This document shows positions 16,477 to 24,865 of a stretch of 64,000 nt of DNA, in pieces. The stretch spans positions 62,001 to 126,000 of the forward strand of contig NZ_JAIVKX010000015.1 of NCBI RefSeq assembly GCF_020524285.1. The letters are read 5' to 3'. Origin of the DNA: Alloyangia pacifica (GTDB lineage: Bacteria > Pseudomonadota > Alphaproteobacteria > Rhodobacterales > Rhodobacteraceae). The translations under genes and the position numbers were made by a program. The notes beneath the pieces are model-generated. The model did not search any database. It was not told the origin of the DNA and worked only from the letters and a program-made list of their open reading frames with translations. Each line of letters opens with the position of its first letter. The first letter of the stretch is position 1.

Positions 16477-17400
16477 TCATGCGCCTTGGCCGGGATGCTC
16501 GGCGGCGACATTCACCAGCGCATCGACCAGCCCCTGCAGCACCGTGTCGGGCAGCATGCCGTCGCGCAGGGAGATGCCGACCGGCCCGCCGAGCAGCTCG
16601 TTCTGCACCGGCAACACGGTCAGCTCGCCGCTGTCGAGCTCGGCGCGGACCACGCCTGCCGAGATGAACCAGATGGTGTCGGAGCGCGCCACCACCCGCC
16701 GCCCGAAGGCGTGGGAGACATTCTCGTAGGCGGGGACCGGCTCGCCCAGCCCGAGCGATTGCAGGAACGACCTCACCGAGCCCGAGATCACCGCCCCCGC
16801 CGGCGGCAGCATCAGCGGGTAGCGCAGCAGCTCCGCAGGTTCCCAGTCCTGCCCGGCGAGCGGATGGCCGGGGCGGATCACCGGCACCACGCGCTCCCAG
16901 TAGAGCTGGCGGAAGCTGAGGCCCTCGCCGGTGCCGGTGGCGGGCATGCGCCCCACGACGATATCCAGCGCGCCCTCGCGGAGTTGCGACAGCAGCAGCC
17001 AGTTCGGCCCGGTCGAGACGCGCAGCGTGCAGTCGGGGTGGGCGTCGCGGAATCGCGCGGCGGCGTCGGGGAAAAGCCCGGTGGCGGCGGTCGGCAGCAC
17101 CCCCACGGCGAGTTTTCTCTGGCGCTGCGGCAGGTCGTGCAGCAGCCGTTGGCCGCGTTCGAGGTCGGCCAGCGCCGTTCCCGCGTATTGCTGGAAGATC
17201 TTGCCCGCCTGGGTCAGCGCCAGCCGCCGCCCGCTGCGGTCGAAGAGCTGCGCATCGAGGATATCCTCCAGCTCCCGCACGGTCTTGGAGGCCGCGGGCT
17301 GGCTGACGTGCAGGGTTTCGGCGGCGGCGCTGAGGCTGCCGAGCCGGGCGGTCTCGAGAAAGACGCGCAGGTGCCGCATGCGCAGGTGAGGGTGGATCAT
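16477..17400 (-). CDS. pcaQ: LysR-type activator of the pca operon
   Basis: A 307-residue LysR regulator with an N-terminal winged helix (RHLRVFLETARLGSLSAAAE, then VSQPAASKTVRELED) and a C-terminal effector-binding domain. It is divergent from pcaD, the usual location of PcaQ, which activates protocatechuate genes in response to beta-carboxy-cis,cis-muconate. Segments such as GPNWLLLSQLREGALDIVVGRMP are PcaQ/GbpR-like. The start at 17400 lies only one base from an ATAAC-N6-GTTAT dyad, so the protein probably also represses its own gene. Confidence 0.93.
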   Translation of the reverse strand: MIHPHLRMRHLRVFLETARLGSLSAAAETLHVSQPAASKTVRELEDILDAQLFDRSGRRLALTQAGKIFQQYAGTALADLERGQRLLHDLPQRQRKLAVGVLPTAATGLFPDAAARFRDAHPDCTLRVSTGPNWLLLSQLREGALDIVVGRMPATGTGEGLSFRQLYWERVVPVIRPGHPLAGQDWEPAELLRYPLMLPPAGAVISGSVRSFLQSLGLGEPVPAYENVSHAFGRRVVARSDTIWFISAGVVRAELDSGELTVLPVQNELLGGPVGISLRDGMLPDTVLQGLVDALVNVAAEHPGQGA

Positions 17401-17401
17401 T

Positions 17402-17419
17402 CATAACCTCAGAGTTATG
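17402..17419. promoter_or_regulatory. PcaQ-type binding site between pcaQ and pcaD
   Basis: CATAAC and GTTATG flank six bases, an 18-base perfect dyad. It contains the T-N11-A core of LysR sites and resembles the ATAAC-centred PcaQ motif described in rhizobia. It touches the pcaQ start and lies 85 bases before pcaD. Confidence 0.8.
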
Positions 17420-17503
17420 GGTGGTGCCTCTACTTATATTTTTCACCGGCGGTTTGCCATGGCAGAAGAGCGCCAAGGCCCGCACCGGCCCCGAGGAGGC
17501 ATC

Positions 17504-18286
17504 ATGCAGACACTTAACGTAGCCGGCGTCAGCCTGCACATCCGCGACGATGGTCCGAAAGACGGCCGCGTGCTGATGCTGGCCAATTCGCTGGGCACCG
17601 ACCTGCGGGTCTGGGACGCGCTAATCCCGCTGCTGCCCGAGGGGCTGCGCGTGGTACGTTTCGACAAGCGCGGCCACGGGCTGTCGGATGCGCCCGAGGC
17701 GCCCTACGCGATGGAGACGCTGGTCGATGACGCCGAGGCGATCTGCGATGCGCTGGAGCTCAGGGATGTCACTTTCGTCGGCCTGTCGATCGGCGGCATC
17801 ATCGGGCAGGGGCTGGCGGCCAAGCGCCCGGACCTCATCACCGCGCTGGTGCTGATGGACACGGCGGCGCAGATCGGCACGCCGGAGATGTGGCAGACCC
17901 GGATCGACGGCATCCGCGCGAACGGGGTGGGCTCGCTCGCCGATGCCATTCTCGAGCGCTGGTTCACGCCGGGCTTCCGCGAGAGCGATCCGCAGTTCGC
18001 GGCGTGGAAGAACATGCTCGTGCGCACCCCGATCGAGGGCTACGTCGGCTGCTGCGCCGCCATCGCGGGTGCCGATTACACCGAGAGCACCCGCAGCTTG
18101 AGCCTGCCGGTGCTGGCCATGGCCGGGGCCGAGGACGGCTCGACTCCGCCCGGTCTGGTGCGCGGCACTGCCGAGCTTTGCGGCGCGGAGTTTGCGCTGA
18201 TCGACGGGGCGGGGCACATCCCCTGCGTCGAGCAGCCCGCCGAGACCGCCCGCCTGATCAATGATTTTCTGAGGAGGACCGCCTGA
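17504..18286 (+). CDS. pcaD: 3-oxoadipate enol-lactonase
   Basis: A 260-residue alpha/beta-hydrolase that opens beta-ketoadipate enol-lactone to beta-ketoadipate. The oxyanion region ANSLGTDLRVWD, the nucleophile elbow GLSIGG and the catalytic His in DGAGHIPCVEQP are in place. The ATG at 17504 is used because GAGGAGG lies just upstream. A more distal in-frame start at 17417 would overlap the regulator site. It is the first gene of pcaDCHGB; its stop is directly followed by the pcaC ATG, so translation is coupled. Confidence 0.95.
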   Translation: MQTLNVAGVSLHIRDDGPKDGRVLMLANSLGTDLRVWDALIPLLPEGLRVVRFDKRGHGLSDAPEAPYAMETLVDDAEAICDALELRDVTFVGLSIGGIIGQGLAAKRPDLITALVLMDTAAQIGTPEMWQTRIDGIRANGVGSLADAILERWFTPGFRESDPQFAAWKNMLVRTPIEGYVGCCAAIAGADYTESTRSLSLPVLAMAGAEDGSTPPGLVRGTAELCGAEFALIDGAGHIPCVEQPAETARLINDFLRRTA

Positions 18287-18670
18287 ATGGACGATCTTTA
18301 CGAACAGGGCATGAAGACGCGCCGGTCGGTGCTGGGCGATGCCCATGTGGACCGCGCCGAGGCGGCCAAGACCCCCTTTGACGAGCCCTTCCAGACGCTG
18401 ATCACCCGCAGCGCCTGGGGCACCGTCTGGGCGTCGGACGCGATCAGCCAGCGCGAGCGCTCGATGCTGACGCTGGCGCTGCTCGCGGCGACCGGCAACT
18501 TCGAGGAGATCCCGATGCACATCCGCGCCACGGCGCGCACCGGGGCCAGCAAGCAGGACGTGCTGGAAGCGTTCCAGCACGTGGCGATCTACGCCGGGGT
18601 TCCGCGCGCCAACCACGCGCTGAAACTCGCCAAGGCGACCTATGCCGAAATGGAGGCGGCAGCCGAATGA
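18287..18670 (+). CDS. pcaC: 4-carboxymuconolactone decarboxylase
   Basis: A 127-residue protein of the AhpD-like/carboxymuconolactone decarboxylase family that decarboxylates gamma-carboxymuconolactone to the enol-lactone used by PcaD. Family segments are ITRSAWGTVWASDAISQRER, EEIPMHIRATARTGASKQDV and HVAIYAGVPRANHALK. It is a standalone enzyme, not fused to PcaD as in some species. It begins at the base after the pcaD stop and overlaps pcaH by 4 bases. Confidence 0.95.
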   Translation: MDDLYEQGMKTRRSVLGDAHVDRAEAAKTPFDEPFQTLITRSAWGTVWASDAISQRERSMLTLALLAATGNFEEIPMHIRATARTGASKQDVLEAFQHVAIYAGVPRANHALKLAKATYAEMEAAAE

Positions 18671-19410
18671 GCAACTTCATCACCACAGATAAGGGCCCGC
18701 TGATCCCGCGCAACCGCGAGGTTCACCCGGTGGCCTACGATCCCGGCTACAAGACCAGCGTCAGCCGTTCCCCGAACCTGCCGCTGCTGTCGATGGAAAG
18801 CTCGCCCTCGGAAGAGACCGGCCCGACCTTCGGCCACGGCAAGCTCGGCGCGCTCGACAACAACCTCGTGCTGAACTGGACCAAGGGAGCGGCCCCGGCG
18901 GTCGGCGAGCGCATCCTGATGCACGGCCGCGTGCTCGACGAGAACGCGCGCCCGGTGCCAAACACGCTGATCGAGATCTGGCAGGCCAACGCCGGCGGTC
19001 GCTACCGCCACAAGAAAGACACCTATCTCGCGCCGCTCGACCCGAACTTCGGCGGCTGCGGCCGGACGCTGACCGACGAGAACGGCTACTACCAGTTCCT
19101 CACCGTCCGTCCGGGCGCCTACCCCTGGCCGAACCGCGGCAACGACTGGCGTCCAATGCACATCCACGTCTCGGTCTACGGCCACAGCTTCGGTCAGCGC
19201 CTGATCACCCAGATGTATTTCGAGGGCGATCCGCTGATCGACCACTGCCCGATCGCCGCGACGATCAAGAACCGCGCCCAGCTCGACGCGCTGGTCGCCC
19301 CGCTCGATCTGGCGCATTCGCGCCCGCTCGACTACCTCGCCTACAAGTTCGACATCGTGTTGCGCGGTCGCCGTCAGTCGATGTTCGAGAACAAGCTGGA
19401 GGGCATGTGA
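18667..19410 (+). CDS. pcaH: Protocatechuate 3,4-dioxygenase, beta subunit
   Basis: A 247-residue intradiol dioxygenase subunit that carries the non-haem Fe(III). The iron ligands of the family are two Tyr and two His: Tyr within RYRHKKDTYLAPLD and His within WRPMHIHVSVYG are visible, with the fold segment GRVLDENARPVPNTLIEIWQ. With PcaG it opens the protocatechuate ring between the two hydroxylated carbons to give beta-carboxy-cis,cis-muconate. Overlap with pcaC (ATGA) and a 2-base gap to pcaG indicate tight coupling and equal subunit synthesis. Confidence 0.96.
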   Translation: MSNFITTDKGPLIPRNREVHPVAYDPGYKTSVSRSPNLPLLSMESSPSEETGPTFGHGKLGALDNNLVLNWTKGAAPAVGERILMHGRVLDENARPVPNTLIEIWQANAGGRYRHKKDTYLAPLDPNFGGCGRTLTDENGYYQFLTVRPGAYPWPNRGNDWRPMHIHVSVYGHSFGQRLITQMYFEGDPLIDHCPIAATIKNRAQLDALVAPLDLAHSRPLDYLAYKFDIVLRGRRQSMFENKLEGM

Positions 19411-19412
19411 TC

Positions 19413-20012
19413 ATGGTGCAGAAACTCGACACCCTCGTGGAAACCGCCTCGCAGACCGCGGGCCCCTACGTCCACATCGGCCTGATGCCCACCTACGCGG
19501 GCAACCCCGGCTACTACGACGAAGAGATCGGCGTCAGCCCCATCGAAGATAGCTGCGACGGCGAGATCATCGAGATCACCGGCTCCGTCTACGACGGCAC
19601 CGGCTGGGCGATGCGCGACGCGCTGATCGAGAGCTGGCAGCCCGACGCCAAGGGGGTGTTCCCCGGTCAGGAGGGCGCGGATCCCAAGGTCTCCGGCCAT
19701 TGCCGCTTTGCCGCCGATGCCGAGACCGGTGAGTTCACCCTGCGCACGGTCAAGCCGGGCAAGGTGAAGGGCCGCGGCGGCGTCGAGAGCGCGCCGCATA
19801 TCTCGCTCTGGGTCGTCGCCCGCGGCATCAACATAGGGCTGCAGACGCGCATCTACTTCGAGGACGAGGACAATTCATCCGACCCGCTGCTGGCGCGCAT
19901 CGAGCAGCGCCCGCGCGTTGACACGCTGATCGCCAAGAAGACCGGCGAGGGCCAGTACCGCTTCGACATCCGCCTGCAGGGCGAGGGCGAGACGGTCTTC
20001 CTCGACATCTGA
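19413..20012 (+). CDS. pcaG: Protocatechuate 3,4-dioxygenase, alpha subunit
   Basis: A 199-residue partner of PcaH, structurally alike but without the catalytic iron ligands. Typical segments are TASQTAGPYVHIGLMP, YDGTGWAMRDALIESWQPD and HISLWVVARGINIGLQTRIYF. The ATG at 19413 is preferred; a GTG overlapping the pcaH stop is two codons earlier in frame. A GNRA-loop hairpin (20038-20059) lies between it and pcaB. Confidence 0.95.
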   Translation: MVQKLDTLVETASQTAGPYVHIGLMPTYAGNPGYYDEEIGVSPIEDSCDGEIIEITGSVYDGTGWAMRDALIESWQPDAKGVFPGQEGADPKVSGHCRFAADAETGEFTLRTVKPGKVKGRGGVESAPHISLWVVARGINIGLQTRIYFEDEDNSSDPLLARIEQRPRVDTLIAKKTGEGQYRFDIRLQGEGETVFLDI

Positions 20013-20037
20013 GGCGCGGATATTGCAGAAAGAACCG

Positions 20038-20059
20038 GGGGCGGCCGCGAGGCCGCCCC
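20038..20059 (+). terminator. Intercistronic hairpin between pcaG and pcaB
   Basis: A 9-bp stem (GGGGCGGCC and complement) closed by a GCGA tetraloop, without a T tract. It may attenuate pcaB or stabilise the upstream mRNA rather than terminate fully. Confidence 0.45.
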
Positions 20060-20097
20060 TTCGGCATGCAAGATGCCAAGGGAAGGAAGAGCACAAG

Positions 20098-21162
20098 ATG
20101 AGCGCGAGCGTTTTCGATCACCCCTGGCTGGGAGGGCTGTTCGGCGATCCGGAAATGGCAGAGATCTGGTCCGCGGACCGCCAGATGGCGCATATGCTCG
20201 CCTTCGAGGCGGCCTGGAGCCGGGCGCTCGGCGCCTGTGGCCGGGTGGATGCGGCAATGGCCGAGGATGCGGCCGCGAAGATCGCCGCGGCGCGGATCGA
20301 CTTCGAGGACATCCGCGGGGGCATGGCGCAGGACGGCGTGCCGGTGCCGCGGCTGGTGAAGCAGCTTCAGGCGGTGGTTGGCCCGGAGGCGGTGGCGGCG
20401 GTGCACAAGGGCGCCACCTCGCAGGACGTGGTGGACAGCGCGATGGTGCTGGTGCTGAAGGACAGCACGGCGCTGCTGGCGCGGCGGCTGTCGGAGCTGC
20501 AGGAGGCGCTGGTCGCGCTCGATGCGCGCTGCGGTGCGGCTCCGCTGATGGGCCGCACGCGGATGCAGGCGGCAACGCAGATCACCGTCTCGGATCGGCT
20601 GCGGCCCTGGCACCAGCCGCTGGCGGCGCATCTCGAGCGGCTGTCGGAGGTCGTGGCGCGGGTCGAGAGGGTGCAGGTCGGCGGGGCCTCGGGTGATCGC
20701 AAGGCGCTGGGGGAGAAGGCGCAGGCGGTGACGGATCACGTCGCGGCAGAGCTTGGCCTTGCCAGCACCGATGGCGCCTGGCACGCCAAGCGCGATGCCG
20801 TGGCGGAGTACGCCGGGCTGCTGTCGCTGATCACCGGCACGCTGGGCAAGATCGGGCAGGACATCTGCCTGATGGCGCAGCAGGGGTTGGACGAGATCAA
20901 GCTCTCGGGCGGCGGCGGGTCGTCCGCCATGCCGCATAAGCAGAACCCGGTGGGTGCCGAGCTGCTGGTGACGCTGGCGCGGTTCAACGCGGTGCAGCTT
21001 TCGGGCATGCACCAGGCGCTGATCCACGAGCAGGAACGCTCGGGCGCGGCCTGGGCGCTGGAGTGGATGATCCTGCCGCAGATGGCGCAGGCCACGGCGC
21101 GGGCGCTGGCGACGGCGCAGGGGCTTGTCGGCAACATCGATCGCATCGGCACGCCCGACTGA
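20098..21162 (+). CDS. pcaB: 3-carboxy-cis,cis-muconate cycloisomerase
   Basis: A 354-residue member of the fumarase/aspartase superfamily that lactonises beta-carboxymuconate to gamma-carboxymuconolactone. The superfamily signature GGGGSSAMPHKQNPVGAELL and the segment HKGATSQDVVDSAMVL are present. The ATG at 20098 follows GGAAGGAAG and gives MSASVFDHPWLGGLFGD. A start at 20023 would run through the intercistronic hairpin. At 354 residues it is a short form compared with 400-450 in many bacteria, as often in alphaproteobacteria. It completes the set from protocatechuate to beta-ketoadipate; the later CoA-transferase and thiolase genes are not in this window. Confidence 0.93.
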   Translation: MSASVFDHPWLGGLFGDPEMAEIWSADRQMAHMLAFEAAWSRALGACGRVDAAMAEDAAAKIAAARIDFEDIRGGMAQDGVPVPRLVKQLQAVVGPEAVAAVHKGATSQDVVDSAMVLVLKDSTALLARRLSELQEALVALDARCGAAPLMGRTRMQAATQITVSDRLRPWHQPLAAHLERLSEVVARVERVQVGGASGDRKALGEKAQAVTDHVAAELGLASTDGAWHAKRDAVAEYAGLLSLITGTLGKIGQDICLMAQQGLDEIKLSGGGGSSAMPHKQNPVGAELLVTLARFNAVQLSGMHQALIHEQERSGAAWALEWMILPQMAQATARALATAQGLVGNIDRIGTPD

Positions 21163-21185
21163 GTGGCGGGCCCGCCGGTGCTCCT

Positions 21186-21227
21186 GTAACTGGGTCGGGA
21201 GAAGTTTCCCTCCCCCGACCCAGTTGC
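21186..21227 (+). terminator. Long hairpin after pcaB
   Basis: A 14-pair stem with one G-U (core AACTGGGTCGGG and complement) around a 14-base loop, between pcaB and the peptidase gene. It ends 12 bases before the next start, so it could terminate the pca operon or shield the peptidase ribosome site. Confidence 0.55.
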
Positions 21228-21238
21228 AGGACCCTCCC

Positions 21239-22450
21239 ATGACCCAAGACGTCGCCCGGATCATCGCCTCGGACCGTTTCAAGCGCGCGCAGGAGGATCT
21301 TGCGCAGGGGCACGACCGTTTCGTGGGCGAGATCATCGAGCTGACGGAGATTCCCGCGCCGCCCTTCAAGGAAGCGGTCCGCGCCGCCGCCTACGTCGAG
21401 AAGTTCCGCGCTCTGGGCCTGCAGGAGGTCGAGCTCGACGGCATCGGCAATGTGCTTGGCCTGCGCCGCGGGCGCGGCAACGGGCAGGTGGTGGTCGTCG
21501 CGGCGCATCTCGATACGGTTTTTCCCGAGGGCACCGACGTGACCGTGCGCCGCGAGGGGACCAAGCTCTTTGCCCCCGGCGTCGGCGATGACACGCGGGG
21601 GCTGGCGGCGCTGCTGGCCTTCATCCGGGCGCTGGACGCGGCGGGGATCGAGACCGAGCAGGACATTCTCTTCGTCGGTGACGTGGGCGAGGAGGGCAAG
21701 GGCGACCTGCGCGGTATCCGCTATCTGTTTGAAGAGGGCGCTTACCGCGAGAAGATCGCCGGTTTCTTCACCATCGACGGACTTGAGCTGGGGCAGATCA
21801 CCACGGGCGCGGTCGGCTCGCTGCGCTACCGTGTGGCCTTTCGCGGGCCGGGCGGGCATTCGCTCAACGCCTTCGGCACGGTGAACCCCTCCTATGCGCT
21901 GGGATCGCTGATGGCGGGCATGGCGCGGATCGAGGTTCCGGCGGAGCCGCGCACCACCTTCTGCGCCTCGGTCATGGGCGGCGGCAGCTCGATCAACGCC
22001 ATCCCCGAGGAGGTCTGGCTCGAGGTCGACCTGCGCTCGGTGGACGCAGGCGAGCTGGGCAAGCTGGACGCGGCGCTGCATGGCTTGGTCGAGGAGGCCG
22101 TGGCGGGCGAGAACGCGCGGGGTGACACCAGCCACGGGGCGATCCGCGCCGAGATCACCCGCATCGGCAACCGCCCGGCGGGGCAGACGGCAAGCGACAG
22201 CACCATCGTGCAGGCGGCCTTTGCCGCGCTTCCGGCCTTCGGCTTCGCGCCCTCGACGGGCGAGAGTTCCACCGATGCCAACATCCCCATGAGTCTCGGC
22301 GTGCCGGCGATCTGCCTCGGTTCGGGCGGCACCGGCGGGCGGGCGCACAGCGTCGACGAATGGATCGACGTGGCGCCCGAGCTGTCGCTGCGCGGGCTCT
22401 ACACCGGGCTGGCCTCGATCCTCGGAACGGTGGGGATGGTCGAGGGCTGA
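21239..22450 (+). CDS. M20-family metallopeptidase / amidohydrolase
   Basis: A 403-residue zinc hydrolase of the M20/ArgE/DapE group. The metal-site motifs are VVVAAHLDTVFP, the central Asp in GVGDDTRGLAAL, the catalytic Glu pair in GDVGEEGKGDLRG, and a dimerisation domain around FRGPGGHSLNAFGTVNPSYA. The C-terminal His region is present (GGRAHSVDEWI). Enzymes of this group release amino acids from peptides or N-acyl compounds; the substrate is unknown. The ATG at 21239 gives MTQDVARIIASD. Although it lies directly after pcaB, no role in protocatechuate use is known to me. Confidence 0.85.
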   Translation: MTQDVARIIASDRFKRAQEDLAQGHDRFVGEIIELTEIPAPPFKEAVRAAAYVEKFRALGLQEVELDGIGNVLGLRRGRGNGQVVVVAAHLDTVFPEGTDVTVRREGTKLFAPGVGDDTRGLAALLAFIRALDAAGIETEQDILFVGDVGEEGKGDLRGIRYLFEEGAYREKIAGFFTIDGLELGQITTGAVGSLRYRVAFRGPGGHSLNAFGTVNPSYALGSLMAGMARIEVPAEPRTTFCASVMGGGSSINAIPEEVWLEVDLRSVDAGELGKLDAALHGLVEEAVAGENARGDTSHGAIRAEITRIGNRPAGQTASDSTIVQAAFAALPAFGFAPSTGESSTDANIPMSLGVPAICLGSGGTGGRAHSVDEWIDVAPELSLRGLYTGLASILGTVGMVEG

Positions 22451-22472
22451 GACCCTCGCAGCACACAAAAAT

Positions 22473-22499
22473 GGACCGCGCCGGTGGGCGACGCGGTCC
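22473..22499 (-). terminator. Bidirectional terminator between convergent genes
   Basis: An 8-bp stem (GGACCGCG and complement, 11-base loop). Read on the minus strand it is followed by ATTTTTG, so it terminates the dehydrogenase operon. On the plus strand it also follows the peptidase stop. Confidence 0.8.
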
Positions 22500-22522
22500 T
22501 CTTGGAGCAAGAGCGAGAGGGG

Positions 22523-23575
22523 TCAGCCGAAGGTCAGCTGCACCTTCACCGCCTTGCCCCGATCCATGGCCAGCTCGACCGCCTTCTGAGCGTCCTCGAC
22601 CGGCAGCGAATGGGTGACGATCGGCGCGAGGTTCATTGCGCGCGAGTTGATCAGCTCGACCGACTGGCCGAACTCGGCATCGAAGCGGTGCGTGCCGCAG
22701 AGGTTAATCTCCTTCGAGACCAGCATGTTGAACGGCACCGGCGTGTCGCCCATCACGCCGACCTGCACGATGGTGCCGAGCGGGCGGGTGCAGGCGATGG
22801 CCGAGCGGATCGCCGGTCCCGCCGCGGAACATTCGAAGCAGAGGTCGAACTGGCCCTTCTCGGCCTCGTATTCGGCCAGCTCGGCGCCATGGGTGGCAAC
22901 GTTGATCGTGCGGGTTGCGCCGACCTGCTTGGCCACCTCGAGGGTCGCGTCCTGCAGGTCGGTGACGACGATCTCGGAGGCGCCGTAGTGCTTGGCGAGC
23001 GCCACGCAGAGCGCGCCGATCGGGCCCGCGCCGGTGACCAGGACGCGTTTGCCCTCGAGGGAACCTGCCACCTGCACGGCGCGGGTCACCGCGCGGCAGC
23101 AGACGGCGAGCGGCTCGGCCAGCGCGGCTTCGGCCATGGGGACGCCTGTCGCGATCTCGTAGCACTGGCCGGCCCCGATCGCGACGCGATCGCGGAAGAA
23201 GCCCTGCTCGTGCGGCAGGAACATCGCCGAGCCCTTGAAGCGCATGTTCATGCAGTGCTGATGATCGCCCGCCTTGCAGAACTTGCACTCGCCGCAGGGG
23301 TGCGAGGGGTTCACCGCCACCACGTCGCCCGCGGCGACGGTGGTCACGCCCTCACCGACCGAAACCACGGTGCCCGCCGCCTCGTGGCCGATGATGATCG
23401 GCTCGCGCACGCGGATCGTGCCGATGCCGCCGTCGGCATAGTAGTGGATGTCGGAGCCGCAGATGCCGCCCGCGCCGATCGCGACCACCACCTCGCCCGC
23501 CGCGGCGGCGGGCTCCTCGATGGTCTCGACGCGCAGGTCTTTCTGTCCGTGCAGCCGTGCGATGCGGTTGGTCAT
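22523..23575 (-). CDS. Zinc-dependent L-idonate/L-gulonate 5-dehydrogenase
   Basis: A 350-residue MDR-family alcohol dehydrogenase. The catalytic zinc site is in GAGGICGSDIHYY and GHEAAGTVVSVGEGV, the structural zinc has its four Cys in CGECKFCKAGDHQHC, and the cofactor motif is VLVTGAGPIGALCVALAK. It is the last gene of gntR-dctPQM-dehydrogenase, 11 bases after dctM, and opposite uxuAB. That setting suits oxidation of L-idonate to 5-ketogluconate or, better, of L-gulonate to D-fructuronate, which UxuB and UxuA would then process. Substrate is inferred from context. The ATG at 23575 has AGGA overlapping the dctM stop. Confidence 0.85.
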   Translation of the reverse strand: MTNRIARLHGQKDLRVETIEEPAAAAGEVVVAIGAGGICGSDIHYYADGGIGTIRVREPIIIGHEAAGTVVSVGEGVTTVAAGDVVAVNPSHPCGECKFCKAGDHQHCMNMRFKGSAMFLPHEQGFFRDRVAIGAGQCYEIATGVPMAEAALAEPLAVCCRAVTRAVQVAGSLEGKRVLVTGAGPIGALCVALAKHYGASEIVVTDLQDATLEVAKQVGATRTINVATHGAELAEYEAEKGQFDLCFECSAAGPAIRSAIACTRPLGTIVQVGVMGDTPVPFNMLVSKEINLCGTHRFDAEFGQSVELINSRAMNLAPIVTHSLPVEDAQKAVELAMDRGKAVKVQLTFG

Positions 23576-23586
23576 GGGTCTTGGTC

Positions 23587-24864
23587 CTAGTTCGACAGGA
23601 AGGAAGGCAGCCAGGTGCTGAAGAACGGCACGTACGACACGAGCAGCAGCACGAGGATGTTGGTGAGGATGAAGGGCATGATCGCGCGGGTGACTTCCCA
23701 GAGCGTGACCCGGCCGATGCCGGCGCAGATGAACAGGCACACGCCGACCGGCGGAGTGGTCAGGCCGATCATCAGGTTGAGCACCGCGAAGACCGCGAAG
23801 TGCAGCGGGTCGACGCCGACGCCGGTGGCCAGCGCCAGAAGCGGGCCGAAGAGGATGATCAGCGCGGCGATGGTCTCCATGAACATGCCGACGAAGAGCA
23901 GCACGAGGTTGATCAGCAGGATCACCAGGAACTTGTTGTCGGTCACGCTGAGCACGGAGTCGGCGATCATCTGCGGAATGCGCTCGGAGACGAGGATCCA
24001 GCCGAAGACGTTGGCGAGGCCCACGAGCACTAGGATCGCCGCCGCCGAGACGGCGCTGTCGATGAGGATCTTCGGCACGTCGCGGATCTTCAGGCCGCGG
24101 TAGACGAAGGCGCCGACGACGAAGGCGTAGATCGAGGCGACGATGGCGGTCTCGGTCGGGGTGGCAAAGCCGGTGAGCAGCCCGCCGACGATGAGCCCGG
24201 TCATCGCGACCGCCCAGAAGGCGCCGAGGAAGGCCTTCCAGAGCTCGCCCGCGCCCTGCCATTCCTGGCGCGGGTAGTTGTGCTTCTTGGCGAGGATCCA
24301 GGCGGTGATCATCATCGCCACGCCCATCATGATGCCGGGCAGGGCGCCGGCGATGAACATCTTGCCGACCGAGATGCCCGAGAGCGTGCCGACGATGATC
24401 ATCGGCACCGAAGGCGGGATGATCGGCCCGACGGTCGAGGAGGCGGCGGTGATCGCGGCGGAGAAATCGGCCGGGTAGCCCGCCTTCTTCATGCCGGGGA
24501 TCATCATGCCGCCGATCGAGGCGGCGTCCGCCGCGGCGGTGCCCGAGATGCCGCCGAACAGCATCGAGGCGGCGACGTTGGTGAGGCCGAGGCCGCCGCG
24601 CATCCAGCCGACCAGCGCCTGCGCCAGCCGCACGATGCGCCCGGTGATGCCGCCGGCGTTCATCAGGTTGCCGGCGAGAATGAAGCCCGGGATGCAGAGC
24701 AGCACGAAGCTGTCCATGCCCGCGTACATCTTCTGCGGGATGACCACGAGCGGCATGCCCTTGAAGAGGATGTAGGCCATCGACGAGACGCCGAGGGTGA
24801 TCGCCACCGGCAGGCCGATGATCAGGCCGCCGAGGAAGCAGCCGAGGAGAATGGTCAGCTCCAT
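23587..24864 (-). CDS. dctM: TRAP transporter large permease (DctM type)
   Basis: A 425-residue multi-pass protein with about 12 hydrophobic segments, the Na+-coupled channel subunit of a tripartite ATP-independent periplasmic transporter. Typical DctM segments are PLVVIPQKMYAGMDSFVLL, GGISGTAAADAASIGGMMIPGM and LMIGLTTPPVGVCLFICAG. It starts one base before the end of dctQ (24866), so the two are made together. Within this locus it should import a sugar acid together with the DctP protein encoded upstream. Confidence 0.93.
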   Translation of the reverse strand: MELTILLGCFLGGLIIGLPVAITLGVSSMAYILFKGMPLVVIPQKMYAGMDSFVLLCIPGFILAGNLMNAGGITGRIVRLAQALVGWMRGGLGLTNVAASMLFGGISGTAAADAASIGGMMIPGMKKAGYPADFSAAITAASSTVGPIIPPSVPMIIVGTLSGISVGKMFIAGALPGIMMGVAMMITAWILAKKHNYPRQEWQGAGELWKAFLGAFWAVAMTGLIVGGLLTGFATPTETAIVASIYAFVVGAFVYRGLKIRDVPKILIDSAVSAAAILVLVGLANVFGWILVSERIPQMIADSVLSVTDNKFLVILLINLVLLFVGMFMETIAALIILFGPLLALATGVGVDPLHFAVFAVLNLMIGLTTPPVGVCLFICAGIGRVTLWEVTRAIMPFILTNILVLLLVSYVPFFSTWLPSFLSN

Positions 24865-24865
24865 C

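Noticed and set aside
22523-24262. 579-codon reading of the zinc dehydrogenase
   Set aside because: The first 229 codons are an Arg/His-rich shadow of dctM. The ATG at 23575 has a ribosome site and starts the family domain.
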